A DNA stretch of 64,000 nt from Agathobacter rectalis ATCC 33656 (GCF_000020605.1 NC_012781.1:2791501-2855500), one strand, 5' to 3'; shown: positions 8,627 through 17,715, numbered from the stretch's first letter. Notes: generated by a model not told the origin, from the letters alone. Numbers and translations are program-made.

Positions 8627-10423
8627 TTATTCCTCATCTTCCTCTGCAGCTACAGCTATTCCAAGCTCCTCAAGCTGCTTTGGATCTACAGTTCCGGGTG
8701 CCTCTGACATGAGGTCCGAAGCGTCCTTTACCTTAGGGAATGCAATAACCTCCTTGATATTGTCTGTATGCAGCATATGCATGCAGATACGGTCAACACC
8801 GAAGGCAAGTCCTGCATGTGGCGGTACACCATATGAGAATGCATCAAGCAGGAATCCAAACTGCTCATGTGCACGCTCCTTTGTGAAACCAAGCACCTCA
8901 AACATCTTCTCCTGGATGTCATCCTGATGGATACGCACTGAGCCTCCACCGAGCTCTGTACCATTGAGTACGATATCATATGCCTTTGCACGAACTGCGC
9001 CCGGATCTGAGTCTATCTTGTCCCAATCCTCCTCCATAGGCATGGTGAATGGATGATGCATTGCCATAAATCTGTTTTCCTCATCAGACCACTCAAGGAG
9101 TGGGAACTCAGTTACCCAGAGGAAATTGTACTTGTTCTCATCAATCAGTCCAAGCTCAGCTCCGAGCATGAGACGAAGCGCTCCAAGTACATTCCATACG
9201 ATTTTATTCTTGTCTGCTGCGAAAAGGAGTAAATCTCCCGGCTTTCCGTTCATCTTTGCAACAAGTGCATCAAGCTCAGCTTCTGTCATAAACTTGGCAA
9301 ATGATGACTTGTATGTGCCATCCTCATTGATGCACAGATAAGCAAGTCCCTTTGCTCCACAGCCCTTTGCATGCTCTACAAGCTTGTCAATCTTCTTACG
9401 AGGCATCTTTGCCTGTCCCTCTACATTGATACCACGGACAGAGCCACCGTTTTCAAGAGCTCCTGTGAATACTCCAAAGCCACAGTCCTTTACCACTTCC
9501 GAAACATCGCAAAGCTCCATACCAAAGCGTGTATCAGGCTTGTCAGAACCAAATCTGTCCATAGCCTCCTGCCAAGGCATACGCTTAAACGGAATCTCAA
9601 CATCCACATTTATGACCTCTTTAAAAAGGTGCTTTAACAGTCTCTCATTTACCTCGATTACATCATCGATATCTACAAATGAAAGCTCCATATCGGCCTG
9701 TGTAAACTCAGGCTGTCTGTCTGCACGCAGATCCTCGTCACGGAAGCATCGTGCAATCTGGAAATATCTGTCATAACCTGAAGCCATCAGAAGCTGCTTA
9801 AAGAGCTGTGGTGACTGAGGAAGTGCATAAAAATGTCCGTGGTGTATACGGCTTGGCACGAGATAGTCTCTGGCGCCCTCCGGTGTAGACTTGCAAAGGA
9901 TTGGTGTCTCTATCTCCAAAAATCCCTCGTTTGCCATAAAGTCACGCATCACGCGAAGCACATTGCTTCTGAGCATGAGATTTCTCTGGATATCAGGACG
10001 GCGAAGATCCAGATAACGGTATTTAAGTCTGATGTCCTCGCTGGTCTTTGAATTCTCCTCAATATGGAATGGAGGTGTCTGTGCCTCTGAAAGCACTCTG
10101 ATTGATGTAGCGATAACCTCGATATCACCTGTCTTTAAGCTCTCATTGACAGCAGCTGTTCTCTTCTGAACAGTTCCCTCAACTGCGATGACGAACTCAC
10201 TTCTTAAGGTGCCTGCCTTTTCAAAGCCCTCTGCACCTACATTTTCCTCACCGAATACTATCTGAAGTATTCCGCTTCTGTCTCTTAAATCTACGAAAAT
10301 GAGACTTCCTAAATTTCTTCTCTTCTGTACCCAGCCCATGACGGTGACCTTCTCACCGATATTGGCATTTGATACCTCTGTACATCTATGGCTTCTATGT
10401 AAGCCCTGCATTGATTCTGCCAT
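8627..10423 (-). CDS. aspS: Aspartyl-tRNA synthetase
   Basis: This class II synthetase of 598 residues has the bacterial layout: an N-terminal OB anticodon-binding domain (VMGWVQKRRNLGSLIFVDLRDRSG), a catalytic core with motif 2 FRDEDLRADRQPEFTQ, the GAD insertion (~300-410) and motif 3 GLAFGVDRICM near 555. It charges tRNA-Asp. Whether the enzyme also charges tRNA-Asn cannot be decided by eye. An AAGGAG site precedes the ATG. It follows hisS by 88 nt, the usual hisS-aspS pairing of Firmicutes. Confidence 0.97.
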   Translation of the reverse strand: MAESMQGLHRSHRCTEVSNANIGEKVTVMGWVQKRRNLGSLIFVDLRDRSGILQIVFGEENVGAEGFEKAGTLRSEFVIAVEGTVQKRTAAVNESLKTGDIEVIATSIRVLSEAQTPPFHIEENSKTSEDIRLKYRYLDLRRPDIQRNLMLRSNVLRVMRDFMANEGFLEIETPILCKSTPEGARDYLVPSRIHHGHFYALPQSPQLFKQLLMASGYDRYFQIARCFRDEDLRADRQPEFTQADMELSFVDIDDVIEVNERLLKHLFKEVINVDVEIPFKRMPWQEAMDRFGSDKPDTRFGMELCDVSEVVKDCGFGVFTGALENGGSVRGINVEGQAKMPRKKIDKLVEHAKGCGAKGLAYLCINEDGTYKSSFAKFMTEAELDALVAKMNGKPGDLLLFAADKNKIVWNVLGALRLMLGAELGLIDENKYNFLWVTEFPLLEWSDEENRFMAMHHPFTMPMEEDWDKIDSDPGAVRAKAYDIVLNGTELGGGSVRIHQDDIQEKMFEVLGFTKERAHEQFGFLLDAFSYGVPPHAGLAFGVDRICMHMLHTDNIKEVIAFPKVKDASDLMSEAPGTVDPKQLEELGIAVAAEEDEE

Positions 10424-10511
10424 TTTATACTCCTTATATTTCTACTATATATTTATTCTAATAACTGTTTGGTACCACTGCTACACAGCTAAACTGCTGC
10501 TTATCAGATTC

Positions 10512-11771
10512 CTATCTGTTAAAGAACTCAACAAACTCCTCGTAGCCCTCTTTCATAAGCTGCTCCTTCTGGAATTTCTTGTTCTTGTTCATGCGCACAA
10601 CAAGCACCTGCTGTCCGTTTGCTCTTGCGTCTTTTGCCTGGTTCATGACATCAACAAGCTTGTCTGCCGGATATTTCTTCTCAACCAGATAAGCCACCTT
10701 CTTTGGACTCTCAGGAATCTTGAAGCCACTCTCCATGAGAAGCAGGATAATTCTCTCAAAACCGATTGAAAAACCACAGGCCGGTACATCATTTCCGGTG
10801 AACTTTCCAATCATCTTGTCATATCGTCCGCCACCGCCACAGGCTGCGCCAAGCTCAGGCATTGATATCTCAAAAATAGTTCCTGTGTAGTAGCTCATTC
10901 CACGAACAAGTGTAGGGTCAAATACGAGCTCAAACTTTGCTCCCTTTGTGGCATTAACAGCAGTAGCTATCTCTGTCATATTTGTAACCACTTCTTCGTC
11001 TAAATATTCACCGAGCTTTTCTGAAAGTATATTTACACCCTCAGTGACATCCCTTGTCTGCTCCAAAAGCTTGAACAGATCAAGATATTTGTCTATATTT
11101 TCCTGTGGGTAGCCATCCTGTGCAAGCTCACTTGCAACACCTTCCACTCCTATCTTGTCCATCTTATCGAGTGTGATAAATACGCTGTCGTAGTCCTCCT
11201 CAGCGAAACCACTGTAAGCAGCCATTGCCTTTAGGATTCTTCTCTCGTTGATTCTTATCTCAAAGTTCTCGAAACCGAGTCTTCCGATTGTGGTAGTGGT
11301 TGCTGTAATCAGCTCTATCTCTGCCAGATTGCTTGGCTCTCCGAGTATATCTATATCACACTGTGTAAACTGTCTGTAGCGGCCTCTCTGAGGTCTGTCT
11401 GCTCTCCACACACTGCCCATCTGAAGTGCCTTAAACGGCGATGGCAGGTTGTTGGCATTGTTTGAATAATATCTTGAAAGTGGCACTGTAAGGTCATAGC
11501 GCATTCCAAAGTCTACTACATCCGACTCTTCCTTTGCTGTCTCCAGATTCAGCTTCTCGCCTCTCTTCATTACCTTGAAGATCAGCTTCTCATTTTCTCC
11601 GCCCTGCTTGCTTGTGAGATTTGCTATATTCTCCATGCATGGTGTCTCTATCGGTGTAAATCCGAAGCTTCTATATGTATCCTTGATCACGCTTGTCACA
11701 TAATCACGGATTTCCATCTCTGCAGGTAGTATATCCTTCATGCCGTTGACCGGCTTTTTGCTCAGTGCCAT
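10512..11771 (-). CDS. hisS: Histidyl-tRNA synthetase
   Basis: This class II synthetase has 419 residues. The N-terminal catalytic core carries motif 2 GRYRQFTQCDIDILG, the HisA-type signature GAACGGGGRYDKMIG and motif 3 GFSIGFERI. A C-terminal anticodon-binding domain ends the protein. It charges tRNA-His in the cytoplasm. It is the first gene of the operon: a sigma-A type promoter lies about 50 nt upstream. No T-box leader is visible in the short 5' region. Confidence 0.97.
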   Translation of the reverse strand: MALSKKPVNGMKDILPAEMEIRDYVTSVIKDTYRSFGFTPIETPCMENIANLTSKQGGENEKLIFKVMKRGEKLNLETAKEESDVVDFGMRYDLTVPLSRYYSNNANNLPSPFKALQMGSVWRADRPQRGRYRQFTQCDIDILGEPSNLAEIELITATTTTIGRLGFENFEIRINERRILKAMAAYSGFAEEDYDSVFITLDKMDKIGVEGVASELAQDGYPQENIDKYLDLFKLLEQTRDVTEGVNILSEKLGEYLDEEVVTNMTEIATAVNATKGAKFELVFDPTLVRGMSYYTGTIFEISMPELGAACGGGGRYDKMIGKFTGNDVPACGFSIGFERIILLLMESGFKIPESPKKVAYLVEKKYPADKLVDVMNQAKDARANGQQVLVVRMNKNKKFQKEQLMKEGYEEFVEFFNR

Positions 11772-11818
11772 TTGGTTTCCTCCATCTATATTAAAATATT
11801 GAATTCATTAGCTATTCT

Positions 11819-11847
11819 ATTATACTTTTCGGTTTTGCAATCGTCAA
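11819..11847 (-). promoter_or_regulatory. Sigma-A promoter for hisS-aspS
   Basis: Reading the minus strand, TTGACG and TATAAT are separated by exactly 17 nt, with the -10 box 48 nt before the hisS ATG. Confidence 0.75.
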
Positions 11848-11895
11848 GGGTTACAGGGGATTTTGCTGTATGTGCTATAGGATGTACTACAGGAC

Positions 11896-12170
11896 GGACT
11901 GTAAGCCACGGCACCGCTAGGGCACACGCATATGCTTTGCTTTCGCTACGCTTTGCCGCTAAGATACTGTACGGATTATGCTTTTTGCGCTTCTATGCTT
12001 GACGAAACCGTCGAAACGCGCCCTCCGTGGCGCGGTTCTCCTTGACTTGCCCTCCATGGCAAGTCATTTCTGTGCTTCATGTGCATAATCCTACAGTATC
12101 TAAGCGGCTTCGCTATTCGCTCAATCAAATGCATATGCGTATGCCCTAACGGTGCCGTGACTTGCAGCCC
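11896..12170 (+). repeat. Long palindromic repeat, copy 2 of 5
   Basis: The outer arms (GCCACGGCACCG...GGCACACGCATATGC with its near complement at 12131-12165) differ in sequence from copy 1 but pair with each other. The core is intact: GATACTGTACGGATTATGC, GACGAAACCGTCG, hairpin a around CCGTGG, hairpin b GACTTGCC-ctccat-GGCAAGTC, ATTTCTGTG, GCATAATCCTACAGTATC. It lies between hisS and the nuclease gene. The right flank GCCCTTACT resembles that of copy 1. Confidence 0.85.
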
Positions 12171-12252
12171 TTACTCTGTGACAGTATTTTCATATACCGG
12201 GTTACTTTCAAGTTACTTCAATAAACCTTGTGCACTGCTGAAATAACGTACA

Positions 12253-12418
12253 TCTGCTGTGAAAGGTTACAAATGCTAATGTTCGTCTACTGTGGAAAAT
12301 TTCAGATGTTAATGTGCTTCTACTGAGGTGGATTGCAAATGCTAATGCACATCTACTGCGGTGAATTACAAATGCTAATGCACATCTACTGTGGCGGATT
12401 GCAAATGCTAATGCACAT
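12253..12418 (-). repeat. 33-bp tandem repeat: duplicated 3' end of the nuclease gene, each unit with a TAG
   Basis: Read on the minus strand, the gene ends ...TGCAATCCGCCACAGTAG and is followed by five units of the same 33-bp sequence (starts at 12386, 12353, 12320, 12286, 12253 on the plus axis). Each in-frame unit reads M-C-I-S-I-C-N-P-P-Q-stop or a variant. Units diverge with distance from the gene and one has a 1-bp insertion. An open frame across the array in another phase is a by-product of the period being a multiple of three. Confidence 0.9.
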
Positions 12419-13552
12419 CTACTGTGGCGGATTGCAGATGCCGCACGGTGACAAGCCCATGGATTTTGCTTCATCAAGCGTTACCTCTGTGTCACTCTTT
12501 TTCAAGGTCCGACAGCCCGCACGGTGATATTTCTTGCCGGTTGCTGTGATATGAACCATAGTCTCGCTGTTTGAGGAATCTGCAGCGCTATTTTCTGCTG
12601 CTGAGCTGTCTGAACCTGATGATGCACTTCCTGTTGTACTGCCTGAAGAGCCGGATTCTCCTGCCCCGCTTCCAGCGCTGCTCTGCGAACCTTCATTCTG
12701 CGGTGTATCCGTCTGAGCGCTCTGCTTCTGCGGAGTGGTGCCATCCAGCCAGCTGTCACCATTCTCATAGTTTATTCCGACTCCGGGCTGCACATTATAG
12801 CAATATACATTAAAAAGTATGCCGCCACCGTTATCCTCAACCGACTTTGCCTCTATGAGAACGCCGTTTGCAACTAGATTGCTGCCCGAGAACATCGGAG
12901 TCACTCTGTAAAGCACATGATTTCCTGTATTGTTTACATAATCCGCTACCAGATTCTCAAACGGCAGCATGCCCTCCACATTCAGGTATCTCGTACCGGT
13001 AATAAGATTCTTCGGATTGGCATTCTCGCCGGCAAGCTGATAGCCAATAAGATGACAGCGATTATATAAATACCTGTCCTTTATCACATCATACTTCACC
13101 GTATGCCAGCCTGATGGCTTTATCATGCCTATCTTGCCACGCTCCTCAGTCGGCATGATATCTCTGCAGATATTGGCATAAGCCACACCGCATCTGCCAA
13201 GTGAATCCAAATCACTGTAATTTTCAAAAGCAGTGGTAGTCATATCGCTGTCCGTAAAAAAAGGCTCATTATTGTTGACAGCCACATATGCCTTGCCATC
13301 ATATGCCGGAATAGCATCGATGGAAACGTAGGAATTGTTGTTTACAAGATCCTCCTGTGGCCCATCCGCGTTATCCTTGCTGCCTAAAGCACCGGAAGAA
13401 TCCTCACCTGCCACTACAGCTCCTGCGGCATGCCCGGCACCTTCAGTGCCGGATAAATCAGCGGAGGCACAGCCTGTAAAAATTGTAGCAATTGCAAGTA
13501 ATTCACATAGTGTAATTGCAGCTGTTTTCCTTAACTTTAGCCATATGTTCAT
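12419..13552 (-). CDS. Lipoprotein DNA/RNA non-specific endonuclease with C-terminal Cys-rich domain
   Basis: The 377-residue protein has a lipoprotein signal (IFTGCAS, Cys near 28), a Ser/Gly-rich region, and a DNA/RNA non-specific endonuclease domain (~75-270) with the active-site segment LYNRCHLIGYQL and the downstream Asn in NLITGTRYLN. A low-complexity Ser/Gly/Ala linker follows. A C-terminal module (HITATGKKYHRAGCRTLKKS...CGICNPP) resembles an Ada-like metal-binding domain. The canonical DRGH is NRCH here, a variant known in this family. A role in extracellular DNA breakdown or uptake is inferred from the family (EndA/NucA). The stop codon lies within the first unit of a tandem repeat. 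Confidence 0.85.
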   Translation of the reverse strand: MNIWLKLRKTAAITLCELLAIATIFTGCASADLSGTEGAGHAAGAVVAGEDSSGALGSKDNADGPQEDLVNNNSYVSIDAIPAYDGKAYVAVNNNEPFFTDSDMTTTAFENYSDLDSLGRCGVAYANICRDIMPTEERGKIGMIKPSGWHTVKYDVIKDRYLYNRCHLIGYQLAGENANPKNLITGTRYLNVEGMLPFENLVADYVNNTGNHVLYRVTPMFSGSNLVANGVLIEAKSVEDNGGGILFNVYCYNVQPGVGINYENGDSWLDGTTPQKQSAQTDTPQNEGSQSSAGSGAGESGSSGSTTGSASSGSDSSAAENSAADSSNSETMVHITATGKKYHRAGCRTLKKSDTEVTLDEAKSMGLSPCGICNPPQ

Positions 13553-13568
13553 ATAAAATCACTCTTTC

Positions 13569-13584
13569 TATCAATCGATTGATA
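13569..13584. promoter_or_regulatory. 16-bp perfect palindrome upstream of nuclease start
   Basis: TATCAATCGATTGATA is perfectly self-complementary and lies 17 nt before the nuclease ATG in the 5' leader. It could be an operator or a translational control hairpin. Confidence 0.4.
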
Positions 13585-13665
13585 TTGGATTTTCCCTAAT
13601 TACAATAAATTAAATAAATACTTAAATTACTAAACCTAATATACTTTTATTTCCTCACTTTATTT

Positions 13666-13694
13666 ATTATAGCAAACATTTGTTTGTTTTTCAA
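13666..13694 (-). promoter_or_regulatory. Sigma-A promoter for the nuclease gene
   Basis: TTGAAA and TATAAT are 17 nt apart on the minus strand. The -10 box is about 114 nt before the ATG, giving a leader of about 105 nt that contains the 16-bp palindrome. Confidence 0.65.
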
Positions 13695-13782
13695 CCCTTG
13701 CTGTAAAGCTATGCATTTCACACTATTGGGGTATGTTAGCGACTTTCCCCGATAGTACGCGCCTATGTCGCGTAAACTAAAA

Positions 13783-13815
13783 AAAGGTTTCGAGCAAATA
13801 CTCGAATCCTTATAA
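13783..13815 (-). terminator. Terminator hairpin
   Basis: On the minus strand, GGATTCGAG pairs with CTCGAAACC and is followed by TTTTTTTAG. No gene is seen directly upstream, which supports a short transcript arising from the promoter at 13998-14026. Confidence 0.55.
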
Positions 13816-13921
13816 ATACCAGCTTATTAAACTATCATTTAAGATTGCTCGATGATACTAACAACTCTTGAACTTCTTTTTAGAAAATATACACACAATC
13901 AAAACCTATATGTATATTTTC

Positions 13922-13991
13922 TAAAAAATAAAAAAGAAGCCAGACGCATCCAACTCTCTTAGGCATAGTCCGCAGACGTCCGCCGCAATTC
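13922..13991 (-). ncRNA. Candidate small RNA (promoter plus terminator, no ORF)
   Basis: A promoter TTGCAT-17 nt-CATAAT (13998-14026, minus strand) points into a ~70-nt segment. This begins near GAATTGCGGCGGACG, folds by pairing GACGT with GCGTC, and ends TGGCTTCTTTTTTATTTTTT. An AT-rich hairpin (TTAGAAAATATACA and complement, ~13872-13923) and a second terminator follow. No start codon with a ribosome site is present. I do not recognise it as 6S, SRP, tmRNA or RNase P RNA. Evidence is structural only. Confidence 0.35.
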
Positions 13992-14123
13992 TGTAATATT
14001 ATGCCATAATGAAAACTTTTATGCAATAGCACTTTTAAAGTTTCCACAAATATTTTTGAAGTTACTGTTCACACCTAACAGTATGACCAGCGACGCTCTT
14101 AGGTGGATTCCACCACAGCGTAA

Positions 14124-14393
14124 GGGCCGTAAGCCCCGCCCGGCGTGGTGCACACGGACTCTCGTGAGAGCGCATAGCGAAGCTGTTTAGATACTGTAGG
14201 ATTATGCCCATGAAGCACAGAAATCCGCAGCCATGGACGGCTGGGGAAGGCGTTATGCGCCACGGACGGCGCATAAAAGCCGGTTTCGTCGAGCATTGAA
14301 AACCCAAAAGCATAATCCGTACAGTATCTTAACAGCGCAGCGTAGCGAAAACGAGAGTCCGTGTGCACCACGACCGGGCGGGGCTTACGGCCC
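14124..14393 (-). repeat. Long palindromic repeat, copy 3 of 5 (reverse orientation)
   Basis: Arms GGGCCGTAAGCCCCGCCCGG and its complement at the right end pair over ~50 bp. The core is in reverse orientation relative to copies 1, 2 and 4. It has hairpin a ATGCGCC-gtccgt-GGCGCAT and hairpin b CAGCC-gtccat-GGCTG, different in sequence from the other copies but in the same position. It lies between the nag operon end and the nuclease promoter. Confidence 0.85.
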
Positions 14394-14399
14394 GAACTC

Positions 14400-14438
14400 A
14401 AAAAAGCCACCCCAGGCATAACACCCGGTGTGGCTTTT
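14400..14438 (-). terminator. Terminator of the nag operon
   Basis: On the minus strand AAAGCCAC...GGTGGCTTTTTT forms a stem with a U run, 70 nt after the EIICB stop. The hairpin may work in both directions. Confidence 0.65.
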
Positions 14439-14505
14439 AATCATGTATTATGAAATTATGTGAATCACCTAATGTGAATCAACACTGCTATATTGCAGAC
14501 CAAAT

Positions 14506-15975
14506 CTACTCGCAAAGCTTAGAAAACTCATCCGCAACAAACTGAACCTTGGTTCCGATAATAACCTGAACAGAATTCTTGCCAGGCTTCATAACGCCTG
14601 CAACACCTGCAGATTTAATCTTCTTGTCATCAACCTGAGTGATATCCTTAACCTCAAGTCTGAGTCTTGTGATGCAGTTGTCAATGCTTGCAATATTTTC
14701 TTTGCCACCGCATCCCTCAAGAATAGTCTTTGCTACTGCTGTGTAGTCATTGTTAGAAAGCACTGCCTTCTTCTCTGCCTCGACATCATCGTCCTCTCTA
14801 CCAGGGGTCTTAAGATCCCATTTCTTGATAGCGAAATAGAATACAATGTAGAATACGATAAAAGCTGCGATTCCAAGAGGAATGATGAGCCATGTCTTTG
14901 CTGCAGCCGGAAGTGAAGATGAGAATAATAAATCCATCGCACCGGCTGAGAATGAGAAGCCTGCTCTAAATCCAAGAGCTACTGTAATCATTGTGAAAAT
15001 ACCATAAAGTAAAGCATAAATCACATAGAGAACAGGAGCAAGGAACATAAATGCAAACTCGAAAGGCTCTGTAACACCACAGATGAATGCACAGATAGCT
15101 GCAGAAGCAAGGATACCGATGGCAGCCTTTTTCTTAGCAGTCTTTGCACACTTAACCATGGCAAGTGCAGCACCAGGAATACCAAACATCATACATGGGA
15201 AGAAACCTGACATGTACATTCCGAGGCTCCATGAAACATCCTTTGATGTCTCGCCTGCCCAGAAATGTTTGAGGTCTCCAAGTCCGATAGTATCGAACCA
15301 GAATACATTGTTTAATGCGTGGTGTAATCCTGTAGGGATTAACAGACGGTTCAGGAATGCATAGATACCTGCGCCGACTACATCAAGACCAACGATTGCT
15401 TTACCGATAGATACAAGAGCACCGAAAAGTAATGGCCATACAAACAGTAATACTACAGATGCAAGGATTGAAACAACACCTGCGATAATTGCTACGCAAC
15501 GCTTGCCACTGAAGAATGACAGCCAGTCAGGAAGCTTTGTATCCTTAAATCTGTTGTAACACAAAGCACCAATAATACCGGCTAAGATACCGATAAATGG
15601 GTTTTCAATCTTGTCGAATGCAAGTGTCTTTGTAGCGCTGTCAGCGATAGATGGCATGATTGTGGTAACAAAGCCTGTAGACAGGAGTGTTGTCATCATC
15701 AGCCATGAAGCTAAAGCTGCAATACCGCCGGTACCGTCGTTCTTTTCCGACATACCGACACCAACGCCGATTACAAAAAGGATGGCCATGTTGTCAATCA
15801 AAGCGCCCCCTGCTTTAACTAAAAACAGACCTATTAAATTACGCACTCCCTCGATGTCACCACCCTGCATGGTTGCAGGACATAAAAAATATCCAATACC
15901 CATGAGGATACCACAGATAGGAAGTACTGCTACGGGAAGCATTAAAGCTTTACCCAGTTTTTGAAGAAATTTCAT
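14506..15975 (-). CDS. nagE: PTS N-acetylglucosamine-specific EIICB component
   Basis: The start is the ATG of MKFLQKLGKALMLP behind AAAGGAGGGG, not the earlier in-frame one. About ten membrane segments (residues ~10-375) form the EIIC channel, with the typical GGALIDNMAILFVIG and GLHHALNNVFWFDT. A short EIIB domain (~415-489) has the phospho-Cys in SIDNCITRLRLEV. It imports and phosphorylates a sugar. GlcNAc specificity is inferred from close similarity to the NagE class and from nagA/nagB in the same operon. The EIIA domain is a separate gene upstream, so this is EIICB rather than the EIICBA fusion of enterobacterial NagE. Confidence 0.9.
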   Translation of the reverse strand: MKFLQKLGKALMLPVAVLPICGILMGIGYFLCPATMQGGDIEGVRNLIGLFLVKAGGALIDNMAILFVIGVGVGMSEKNDGTGGIAALASWLMMTTLLSTGFVTTIMPSIADSATKTLAFDKIENPFIGILAGIIGALCYNRFKDTKLPDWLSFFSGKRCVAIIAGVVSILASVVLLFVWPLLFGALVSIGKAIVGLDVVGAGIYAFLNRLLIPTGLHHALNNVFWFDTIGLGDLKHFWAGETSKDVSWSLGMYMSGFFPCMMFGIPGAALAMVKCAKTAKKKAAIGILASAAICAFICGVTEPFEFAFMFLAPVLYVIYALLYGIFTMITVALGFRAGFSFSAGAMDLLFSSSLPAAAKTWLIIPLGIAAFIVFYIVFYFAIKKWDLKTPGREDDDVEAEKKAVLSNNDYTAVAKTILEGCGGKENIASIDNCITRLRLEVKDITQVDDKKIKSAGVAGVMKPGKNSVQVIIGTKVQFVADEFSKLCE

Positions 15976-16058
15976 AAATTTCCCCTCCTTTACATTATGT
16001 ATACTAAACTGGAGATACTCCAATAAAGTTCGTTATTATTATATAATTATATTCAAAT

Positions 16059-16538
16059 CTACGCGAGACTTAAAATCTCTTCACCGGCGGATACATCCCC
16101 CTCTTTGAGCATCTTTATCTCACTATAATCAGCAGTGTTGCCAATTAAGACCGGAGTAATGACATTAAGATCTGCTGCCTTAATCTGCTCCAGGTCAGCC
16201 TCCATCAAAAGGTCGCCCTTCTTCACCTGATCACCAACAGAAATATGCGATGTAAAAGGAGCACCCTTTAGTATCACTGTATCCAGACCAATGTGCAAAA
16301 GCAGCTCGACTCCCTGAGTGGTCGTCATGGTAAAAGCATGCAGCGTATCAAATACAGCTGTCACCTCACCATCCGCCGGAGCGTAAAACCTGCCCTCAGA
16401 AGGAATCACGGCCACGCCGTCTCCCAATATCTTCTCAGAAAAAGTAGGATCCGGAACCTCTGTAATAGGAACCACTCTACCGTTGCACGGAGAACAGATC
16501 ACCTTTCCCTTTGACTTATTCTTGAAAAAACCTAACAT
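16059..16538 (-). CDS. PTS glucose-type EIIA component
   Basis: The 159-residue EIIA of the glucose family has the two active-site histidines at about 67 (DTLHAF) and 82 (LLLHIGLDT); the latter is the phosphorylated one. The N-terminus carries a short leader before the beta sandwich. It passes phosphate from HPr to the EIIB domain. Its start overlaps the end of nagA by 7 nt, so the genes are coupled. It could also serve other glucose-family PTS permeases in the cell. Confidence 0.92.
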   Translation of the reverse strand: MLGFFKNKSKGKVICSPCNGRVVPITEVPDPTFSEKILGDGVAVIPSEGRFYAPADGEVTAVFDTLHAFTMTTTQGVELLLHIGLDTVILKGAPFTSHISVGDQVKKGDLLMEADLEQIKAADLNVITPVLIGNTADYSEIKMLKEGDVSAGEEILSLA

Positions 16539-17686
16539 GATATCTCCTTTCCGTCGATATACACACTCACAATATCCAAATCATCATTGAGAAGCACAAA
16601 ATCTGCTCTCTTTCCTGCAGAAATGCTGCCTGCTTCATCATAGATGCCAATCTCCTTAGCCGGATTGGCTGTAGCACACATAATTGCCTCCTCAAGCGGA
16701 ATACCTGCCTGCCTTACTGTGAAACGCATACAATCCATCAGATTGGTTGCCGAACCGGCAATTGTCCCATCATGGAGTGTGGCAAGCGGACCTCTGACTG
16801 TCACTGCCTGTCCACCGAGTGTATACTCGCCATCCTCAAGCCCTGTGGCTCTCATGCTGTCACTTATTAAAATCATGCGCTCAGCCCCAAACATGGCAAA
16901 TGTCGCCCTGATAACCGACGGATGAATATGCACACCGTCACAAATGAGCTCTGCATGACACTTTTTTGAATCTCTCACAGCCCCGATAACTCCCGGATTC
17001 CTGTGATGAAGCGGTGGCATCGCATTATACAAATGTGTAGCATGGCTTGCACCATGCTCAATAGCCTCTACTGCGGTGTCATAATCAGCCGCTGTGTGTG
17101 CTATTGAAACCACAACACTTCCTCTTACCCTGTCTATAAAATCAATCGCGCCCGGCTCCTCCGGAGCGATATCTACAAGCTTTATCAAGCCATGGGCCGC
17201 ATCCTGAAGCTCACAGAAATAATCATAATCACATCGCATGATATTCTCTGCCGCCTGTGCGCCCTTTTTAGAAGGACTGATAAAAGGTCCCTCCATATTG
17301 ATACCTACAAGATGTGCACCACCATGATAATTATAATCACCGGCATTTTTCATGACACTCAAAAGCTCATCCCTTTGAATGGTCATAGTAGCTGGACACA
17401 CGCTCGTCACTCCGACAGAAGCCTCGTATGCTGTAATCACATCAAGTGCCTCTGTGGTACCGTCACACATATCAGCTCCCTTGCATCCATGAAAATGAAT
17501 ATCCACAAGACCCGGTATCATGATAAGACCTGATGCATCTATAATCTCCTGCGATTCGCTGTCATTAGCCGCGTCCGTGTCAGCTGTTCTCTCCAAAACA
17601 CTGTCAAAACGGCCATCCTTAACGACAACATCGCCTTGCATAAAGCTGCCATCCTCTGTAAATACCCTTGCATTTTTTATTATCAT
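16532..17686 (-). CDS. nagA: N-acetylglucosamine-6-phosphate deacetylase
   Basis: This is an amidohydrolase of about 384 residues. I prefer the third of three closely spaced in-frame ATGs (MIIKNARVF), which has AGAAGG at a workable distance. Motifs include the metal site VDIHFHGCKG, the substrate loop MEGPFISPSKKGA, the metal ligand in SHATHLYNAMPPLHHRNPG and the catalytic Asp in ISDSMRATG. It converts GlcNAc-6-P to GlcN-6-P plus acetate. It lies between nagB and the EIIA gene on one transcript. Confidence 0.95.
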   Translation of the reverse strand: MIIKNARVFTEDGSFMQGDVVVKDGRFDSVLERTADTDAANDSESQEIIDASGLIMIPGLVDIHFHGCKGADMCDGTTEALDVITAYEASVGVTSVCPATMTIQRDELLSVMKNAGDYNYHGGAHLVGINMEGPFISPSKKGAQAAENIMRCDYDYFCELQDAAHGLIKLVDIAPEEPGAIDFIDRVRGSVVVSIAHTAADYDTAVEAIEHGASHATHLYNAMPPLHHRNPGVIGAVRDSKKCHAELICDGVHIHPSVIRATFAMFGAERMILISDSMRATGLEDGEYTLGGQAVTVRGPLATLHDGTIAGSATNLMDCMRFTVRQAGIPLEEAIMCATANPAKEIGIYDEAGSISAGKRADFVLLNDDLDIVSVYIDGKEISC

Positions 17687-17715
17687 ATACATGTACCTTC
17701 TCAACTAAAAAACAT

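Noticed and set aside
11772-11895. T-box leader for hisS
   Set aside because: The promoter lies ~50 nt from the ATG, leaving no room for a T-box.
12253-12418. CRISPR array
   Set aside because: Units are directly adjacent 33-bp tandem copies with no spacers, and they derive from the gene end.
12208-12477. Minus-strand open frame with 11-residue repeats
   Set aside because: It is the 33-bp array read in another phase; period three keeps it open by chance.
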